A stretch of 64,000 nt of DNA from assembly GCA_937915375.1 (NCBI GenBank), contig CALDMO010000042.1:1-64000 (forward strand). The letters are read 5' to 3'. The notes under the pieces are model-generated. The model made no database searches, was not told the DNA's origin, and saw only the letters and a program-made list of their open reading frames with translations. Numbering within the stretch: the first letter of the stretch is position 1; each line of letters opens with the position of its first letter. This document shows, in pieces, positions 59,448 through 64,000 of the stretch. Source of the stretch: an uncultured Marvinbryantia sp. (GTDB lineage: Bacteria; Bacillota; Clostridia; Lachnospirales; Lachnospiraceae). A program made the position numbers and the translations under genes.

Positions 59448-60832
59448 ACTTCTTTTTTCACTCCCATCTTCTCTATATCTCTCCTCGGAATCATCAGTTT
59501 CATCGCCCATGGCGGTACATCCGCCTCACGCTCCTCTTCCTCCATAAACAGAAACGCCGTCTGAAATGGGGGCATCCTCCGCGGATAAATACCAAAACCA
59601 TCCGTAAAATACAAAAGACCTCTCAGATTTGTAAACTCTTTTTTGCGGCAGAGCATTTCCACATATTCAAATGCCGGCCGAAAATCCGTACCTCCGCTGC
59701 CGATCACCTCAAAATGTTCCATATAATCAGCCAATTCTTCCATATTCTCTATTTTTACATCCGACTGCACCTTTTCGTCACACTGGATAATATGCAGATT
59801 CATTTTTCGGAAAAAATTTTCCTCTTCTTTTAATATCGAGTATGTCTCCTCTAAAAACGCCCTCACCATATCACCGGAACAAGACATCGACGTATCGATC
59901 ACAACCGCAAACTCCTCTACCTTTTTTACCTCTTTCATCTCCTGCGGCTCAATCAGCGGCATATTGCCGTACATCGAAAGCCCAAAGCTATAAAACACAT
60001 AGTCAAACTGATCAGGGTCTACCTGCATCTCCTCTTTCAGCACGGCAAATTTCTGCAAAAAAGTGCGGTAGTCCATCGTCTCACGATGTGAGATACGCAG
60101 CTGTTCCTTCAATCCGCCGTCTGCTTCGGAAGCCTCCTTAGAAAACGCATCCAGGTCCATTTCCATTTTCTCACTGATATCTTTCCACTTATCCCGTGTC
60201 TGCTCCTCCTGTGGCTTTTGCGGCTTTTGACACCAGTAACTGTGATCATCGACCCGAAACTCCCGCAGCAGCTTCTCCTTTTTACGCTCCTGCGGCGGAT
60301 TCTGATCAAAATAATGACAGATTCCTTCCGCTGTCAGAACCTTCATCGCCGCATGCAGTTCTTTGTAGGTACTCTCCCTCAGCCAGGAGAGCGGCAGCTT
60401 TACACAACGAATCTGCATCTCATCTATAATAGATTCCATAGCGATATCACATGCCAAATCCCAGTATTCCGATTTCCCGGGCGCTTCACGAAACACATGG
60501 CCGAACAGACAATGCAGTACCTGATGAAGATATAAACGGTTAATGATTTTTCGATTGTCCTTAAAATAACCGCCCAGAACCTTTGCATTATAAAATATCG
60601 TGTTACCGTCCGTGGCAATGCTCTCGATACGGCTGTCCATCGCAAATCCAAGCGCTGATAACGCTACATCCAAAAAACGCATATGAAGATATAATTCATT
60701 TCTGGCGTTAAATAGGATATGCCGTCCCACCGCCTCAAGACGCGCGGCAAACTCCTTACCGTCCGCATATTCGATGCCCGCTGTTCTTTGCTTTTCATAT
60801 ATCTGCAAATGTTCTATCCCAAATTTTTCCAT
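59444..60832 (-). CDS. VWA-like protein with zincin-like N-terminus (DUF2201 family)
   Basis: A 462-residue protein. The N-terminal part resembles the DUF2201 metallopeptidase-like domain, with LHQVLHCLFGH at 102-112; the usual HExxH Glu is Gln here, so it is probably not a protease. The C-terminal VWA-like domain has a MIDAS-type DTSMS at 313-317 and GGTDFRPAF near 387. It is the partner of the MoxR ATPase directly downstream and follows the LRR gene by 17 bases. The complex may act as a metal-dependent chaperone. Confidence 0.87.
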   Translation of the reverse strand: MEKFGIEHLQIYEKQRTAGIEYADGKEFAARLEAVGRHILFNARNELYLHMRFLDVALSALGFAMDSRIESIATDGNTIFYNAKVLGGYFKDNRKIINRLYLHQVLHCLFGHVFREAPGKSEYWDLACDIAMESIIDEMQIRCVKLPLSWLRESTYKELHAAMKVLTAEGICHYFDQNPPQERKKEKLLREFRVDDHSYWCQKPQKPQEEQTRDKWKDISEKMEMDLDAFSKEASEADGGLKEQLRISHRETMDYRTFLQKFAVLKEEMQVDPDQFDYVFYSFGLSMYGNMPLIEPQEMKEVKKVEEFAVVIDTSMSCSGDMVRAFLEETYSILKEEENFFRKMNLHIIQCDEKVQSDVKIENMEELADYMEHFEVIGSGGTDFRPAFEYVEMLCRKKEFTNLRGLLYFTDGFGIYPRRMPPFQTAFLFMEEEEREADVPPWAMKLMIPRRDIEKMGVKKEV

Positions 60833-60849
60833 TTTGAAACTCTCCCGTT

Positions 60850-61797
60850 TTACCAGTCAAAAGTTTTCTTTGCACGTTTCTGATGCCGAAACTTATAATC
60901 CATCAAAAAGCTCTGTATCTCCATACGCCCCCGTGTGTTTGCCTCCCGGATCAGCGTCGCCAGCTCATCCGCATTCCATTCAATAAAGGTACTCATATAT
61001 TCCAGACGTTCATTCTGCTCAAACTCAATGCACCAGGTCGCCGCTGACATACGGTGTTCCATCAAAAACGACTGATAGCAGCCCTTCGCCTCCTCCGAAA
61101 GCCGATAAGGGTACTGAAGACGAAGCAGCGCCAATTCAATACAGAAATCTTCGCTTTCCAGATACTGTGCCTCAAAGAAAAAGCGGTCAAACTCCGTATA
61201 TTGAAACACGCCATCCTGAAAGCATTGACGATAATGATAGCCGGAGCCGTGGAATTTTGTCTCTAAAATCCGTGCCGGCGTATTTTCCACCGCCTCCTCA
61301 TAATATTCCGGAAATAATAACTCTGCCTGCTCTCCACCGCCATATTCCAACGTAATGCGCAGTTCCTGCCGCAGTTCTGCCGTAACATCTTTAAAAGCAT
61401 AGCCAGATGCGTCTTCCATAAAAAAACGCAGTTTCTTCACTCGCACACAGCCGGTAAATGCCCCGCCGCCAATGTCCAGCGGTCGATGTGTAAAGGTCAA
61501 TTTTTCCAGATTGCGGCAGCCATAGAACGCATATTTTCCGATACTCTGCAGCGTTCGCGGCAAATGCAGTTCTTTTAGCTGCATACCACAGATCGGACGC
61601 CTTTCATCTCTTGTCAGCCGTGATTCTGAAAATGCATACGCCTCCAGCCGGATGACCGGATATCCATCCAATTTTTCCGGAATTCTGACCCGTTCCTCTT
61701 CTCCATAACAGCGCTCCAGTACCGCGCCTTCCTTCTCGATCCGATATTTATATTCCATCTCCATGAAAAAAGGTGCAGCTTTCAGACTGCACCACAT
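60850..61797 (-). CDS. Leucine-rich-repeat (BspA-type) cytoplasmic protein
   Basis: A 315-residue protein with two or three BspA-like LRR_5 repeats in the first half (EEERVRIPEKLDGYPVIRLEAYAFSES, LKELHLPRTLQSIGKYAFYGCRNLEKLTF) and a helical second half. No signal peptide is seen. The start is uncertain: ATG at 61797 has GAGGAAGG in front, but a terminator hairpin covers the next 30 bases; ATGs at 61764 and 61758 lie just after it and have poor sites. It is the first gene of the LRR-VWA-MoxR operon. Confidence 0.8.
   Translation of the reverse strand: MWCSLKAAPFFMEMEYKYRIEKEGAVLERCYGEEERVRIPEKLDGYPVIRLEAYAFSESRLTRDERRPICGMQLKELHLPRTLQSIGKYAFYGCRNLEKLTFTHRPLDIGGGAFTGCVRVKKLRFFMEDASGYAFKDVTAELRQELRITLEYGGGEQAELLFPEYYEEAVENTPARILETKFHGSGYHYRQCFQDGVFQYTEFDRFFFEAQYLESEDFCIELALLRLQYPYRLSEEAKGCYQSFLMEHRMSAATWCIEFEQNERLEYMSTFIEWNADELATLIREANTRGRMEIQSFLMDYKFRHQKRAKKTFDW
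61765..61793 (-). terminator. Terminator at the 5' end of the LRR gene
   Basis: On the minus strand GGTGCAG pairs with CTGCACC and is followed by six T. It follows the small membrane protein gene, yet the best ribosome site of the LRR gene lies just upstream of it. Confidence 0.8.
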
Positions 61798-61808
61798 CTT
61801 TCCTTCCT

Positions 61809-62054
61809 CTATTCTGCTTCTTCAGCGCTCAGATCACTGATATAAGTATCCAGTGCAGCCGTATTCACCTCATAGCTTTCTACCGGCGGCACATAAAAGC
61901 GGTCAATTGCCGAATAACAGATCCAGCCGACAAGTACAAGACCTGCCACGCTGCCGCCGATCTTCCACAGCGTCTTCTGACGCTTTTCCTTCTGCATAAT
62001 CTGCTTTCTATGCGCTTTCTGCTCTTTATAACGATCTACTTTTGCCTGACTCAT
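61809..62054 (-). CDS. Small single-TM protein
   Basis: An 81-residue protein with a Lys/Gln-rich N-terminus (YKEQKAHRKQIMQKEKRQKTLWK), one membrane helix (IGGSVAGLVLVGWICYSAI) and an acidic outer tail (PPVESYEVNTAALDTYISDLSAEEAE). Small proteins of this layout are conserved in Lachnospiraceae; the role is unknown. GAGGTGAATG precedes the ATG. Confidence 0.8.
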   Translation of the reverse strand: MSQAKVDRYKEQKAHRKQIMQKEKRQKTLWKIGGSVAGLVLVGWICYSAIDRFYVPPVESYEVNTAALDTYISDLSAEEAE

Positions 62055-62129
62055 ATGCCATTCACCTCTATCCTACCGTTCTTCGCAGCGCAGCGCCACA
62101 CTCTGCGCCCCTGCCACGTATCTTTTTTC

Positions 62130-62158
62130 AGTGTAGCATATTTTCTTTCAAAATACAA
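62130..62158 (-). promoter_or_regulatory. Promoter of the small membrane protein
   Basis: On the minus strand TTGTAT (62153-62158), 17-base spacer, TACACT (62130-62135), about 70 bases before the ATG. Confidence 0.6.
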
Positions 62159-62162
62159 TCCA

Positions 62163-63002
62163 TTAAATTACTACAATAATTCCTCCATCATTTGCATATA
62201 AACTGCTGATACCTCTGGTATCAAGAATCACTACATCTTTTACATGCATTCTTTCAAGCAGAGCCTCTTTTACCATCTGTGCTCTGGCCGGGCAATTGCA
62301 GTGTGAAATTGCAAGAATCCGATGCTCCGGATTTTTTACCTCAGAAACAATGATCTCCACCATCTTTACCAATGCTTTGTTGATGCCGCGCACCTGCGCT
62401 ACCGGCTCAATCGTTCCCTCTTTCGTGCCAATCATCACCGGTTTTATCTTCAGCGCCGTAGCCAGCATAGCCTTCATTGTACTGAGACGCCCGTTTTTGC
62501 GAAGTGTTTCCAGACTTTCCAGCACAAACCAGGTTCCCTTTTCATGAATAAACTCCTCTACCGTCTTCACAGTCTCCTCAAAAGACATCCCCGCCTCTTC
62601 GCATTCCATAATCTTTAAGCCGATCACTGTCTCACCGACAGAGGCGGAGCAGGAATTAAATACATGAACCTTTCTCTCCGGATGATCTTCCAGCAACAGA
62701 TTTCTGCCAAGCTGCGCACTGTTATAGGAACCGCTCAGTTCTGACGAAAGCGTTACTGCATAGACACGATCCACATCGCAGTCAAATTCGTTTTTGTATG
62801 CCTCCGGCGACGGACACGCAGATTTCGGGCAGTTCGGACTGGTCGCTACTTTTGCCAGAAAATCCTTCTGGTCAAAGGTCTCATCATCCACGATCGTATA
62901 TTCATCTACATAAATCGTCAACGGCGCTGTGACAAAGTTTCCGCTGTTCTTCATCTCTTCTGTCAATTCTCCGCAGCTGTCAATCACCACTTTATAACTC
63001 AT
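62163..63002 (-). CDS. DegV-family fatty-acid-binding protein
   Basis: A 279-residue DegV protein (KVVIDSCGELTEEM, LSSELSGSYNSAQLGR, SCSASVGETVIGLKI). DegV proteins present fatty acids to FakA kinase for entry into phospholipid synthesis. The ATG at 63002 is favoured, since GGAGG lies 9 bases upstream; an ATG at 63011 touches that site. It is transcribed alone, divergent from DUF5721. Confidence 0.93.
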   Translation of the reverse strand: MSYKVVIDSCGELTEEMKNSGNFVTAPLTIYVDEYTIVDDETFDQKDFLAKVATSPNCPKSACPSPEAYKNEFDCDVDRVYAVTLSSELSGSYNSAQLGRNLLLEDHPERKVHVFNSCSASVGETVIGLKIMECEEAGMSFEETVKTVEEFIHEKGTWFVLESLETLRKNGRLSTMKAMLATALKIKPVMIGTKEGTIEPVAQVRGINKALVKMVEIIVSEVKNPEHRILAISHCNCPARAQMVKEALLERMHVKDVVILDTRGISSLYANDGGIIVVI

Positions 63003-63122
63003 GGCATACATCCTCCTACTAAAAACGCTTTACATATCTTGTTTTCTCCTCATGATAACAGAATATGCATAACGTTCGGTTTTGTTTTCATTATTTTTTA
63101 ATCTGGTTTTTAATACTACATA

Positions 63123-63151
63123 ATCATAGCACACATAATCCGCTTTGAAAA
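63123..63151 (-). promoter_or_regulatory. Candidate promoter of the degV gene
   Basis: On the minus strand TTTTCA (63146-63151), 17-base spacer, TATGAT (63123-63128). Confidence 0.5.
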
Positions 63152-63162
63152 GTGTTTTCTGC

Positions 63163-63191
63163 TTTTCATTTTTAAAAATCTGTCGTATACT
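63163..63191 (+). promoter_or_regulatory. Candidate promoter of the DUF5721 gene
   Basis: TTTTCA (63163-63168), 17-base spacer, TATACT (63186-63191), about 50 bases before the ATG. Confidence 0.5.
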
Positions 63192-63245
63192 AAGAATCAG
63201 GCTTTTTATACGTAAACAGCAATCACAAAGACAGGAGAAAGCAGT

Positions 63246-63749
63246 ATGATCGCGCTTCACATTACCGATATCAAACAATTTATGAATCGTCTTTTTCTCG
63301 GAAAAGACTTTGATGCCTTTCGTCTTTCAGAAGCAACTTTTGTGACATTCGGCACCTTTCACATTGACGGTCTTTTCCAGAAAGAATACTACAATAGTGA
63401 AGAGTTGGGAGAAATGCCGTTCTGTGACGAAAACCATATGGCCTGGCGGCAGGCACGCCCTTTTGCTCTCTCGCTGATCAAGGGAAAACACACGCCGCTG
63501 GAATTCAAAATCATTTTCCGTCTTTCCTGTGCCAATGTGCAGCGCCTTCTGCAGCAATCGGGGCTTTCGTTTACTCCCGGTGATGTCAGCGGTTTATTCT
63601 TAAATCTGCATTTTCAGGCAGGAAGCCTGACCTGCACTACCGGTACTGCGCTTAACACCTTTACGCTGGACAAATCGCTGGATCATATCTGGGATGAAAT
63701 GGTGACAAAATTCTTTCTTCAAAAAGATATTTCTTTCGAAAAACAATAA
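63246..63749 (+). CDS. DUF5721 family protein
   Basis: A 167-residue protein of a family found mainly in Lachnospiraceae (IALHITDIKQFMNRLFLGKDFDAFRLSEATFVTFGTFHIDG, then WRQARPFALSLIKGKHTPL). It has the look of a compact alpha/beta protein with no known catalytic motif. Its function is unknown. CAGGAGAAAG precedes the ATG. It ends 12 bases before the CIRCE hairpin, which may serve as its terminator. Confidence 0.88.
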   Translation: MIALHITDIKQFMNRLFLGKDFDAFRLSEATFVTFGTFHIDGLFQKEYYNSEELGEMPFCDENHMAWRQARPFALSLIKGKHTPLEFKIIFRLSCANVQRLLQQSGLSFTPGDVSGLFLNLHFQAGSLTCTTGTALNTFTLDKSLDHIWDEMVTKFFLQKDISFEKQ

Positions 63750-63761
63750 TTCTTCTCCATT

Positions 63762-63788
63762 GTTAGCACTCTTCTTTATTGAGTGCTA
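63762..63788. promoter_or_regulatory. CIRCE element (HrcA operator)
   Basis: Perfect TTAGCACTC (63762-63770), a 9-base spacer and GAGTGCTAA (63780-63788). This is the consensus HrcA-binding site of heat-shock genes. It lies just upstream of the htpG promoter. Six T follow, so in RNA it can also act as terminator for DUF5721. Confidence 0.95.
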
Positions 63789-63795
63789 ATTTTTT

Positions 63796-63824
63796 CTTGA
63801 CATTCCATTTTCACAGTATTATAC
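63796..63824 (+). promoter_or_regulatory. htpG promoter
   Basis: TTGACA (63796-63801), 17-base spacer, TATACT (63819-63824). It starts 7 bases after the CIRCE box, with a 5' leader of about 60 bases. Confidence 0.85.
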
Positions 63825-63890
63825 TAAGGATAGTTTCGGGCGGAAGTATTTTACTCCGCTATGATAAATTTATGTTAGAGGTGATTGATT

Positions 63891-64000
63891 ATGAGTAAAA
63901 CAGGCAGTCTTTCGATCAACAGCGAAAACATTTTCCCGATCATCAAAAAATGGCTTTATTCCGATCACGATATTTTTATGCGCGAACTGGTTTCTAACGG
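63891..64000 (+). CDS. htpG: Chaperone HtpG (Hsp90), N-terminal fragment
   Basis: Only the first 36 complete codons are in the window. The sequence SKTGSLSINSENIFPIIKKW and LYSDHDIFMRELVSN matches the start of the Hsp90 ATPase domain in Clostridia. GAGGTGATTGATT precedes the ATG. The gene continues beyond the right edge. It follows a CIRCE box and a strong promoter, so HrcA control is expected. Confidence 0.93.
   Translation, partial: MSKTGSLSINSENIFPIIKKWLYSDHDIFMRELVSN

Overview
The window looks like chromosome of a Gram-positive Clostridia, most likely a Lachnospiraceae gut bacterium. This rests on gene content: a GGGtGRT protein beside a NifU-like scaffold, a DUF5721 protein, a five-gene sodium-pumping biotin decarboxylase cluster, the rimP-nusA-ylxR-ylxQ-infB-rbfA-nrnA-truB-ribF-rpsO-pnp order, strong AGGAGG ribosome binding sites and a perfect CIRCE box. 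The genus cannot be fixed from the sequence.

Positions 1 to about 17,200 are the integrase-proximal part of a tailed prophage; its other end lies left of position 1. On the minus strand, reading leftward from the repressor region, come a Cro-like gene, a replication block (HUH Rep, RNase H-like protein, SSB, HNH-like nuclease, DUF6291 replisome protein), small accessory genes, a late-gene regulator, a tRNA-Ile(UAU), then HNH, small terminase, large terminase, portal and ClpP-like head protease. The lysogeny block on the plus strand (13.4 to 17.1 kb) is AT-rich. It contains a CI-type repressor, an overlapping HslV/proteasome-like Ntn hydrolase, an ImmA/IrrE metallopeptidase, a 59-residue protein, a type I toxin-antitoxin locus and a tyrosine integrase.

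Positions 17.2 to 31.4 kb are core chromosome: GGGtGRT plus NifU-like scaffold, a YprB-type exonuclease, ispH with a four-repeat S1 protein, cmk, a flavoprotein, the decarboxylase cluster and a D,D-carboxypeptidase. Positions 31.4 to 37.7 kb hold scpAB, a phosphoesterase, a second D,D-carboxypeptidase, pnp and rpsO. Positions 37.8 to 46.3 kb are the nusA-infB translation and RNA operon, followed by an Uup-type ABC-F protein and a type II topoisomerase pair (46.4 to 52.4 kb).

The right end holds pyk, a HAD phosphatase and PHP protein, tRNA-Glu(CUC), a MATE transporter with a DtxR/MntR-type regulator, and an operon of LRR protein, zincin/VWA protein and MoxR ATPase. A small membrane protein, a DegV protein, DUF5721 and the first codons of htpG behind a CIRCE element complete it. 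The most unusual finding is the prophage immunity operon, which combines a repressor with two predicted peptidases, one keeping the Ntn-protease catalytic positions.
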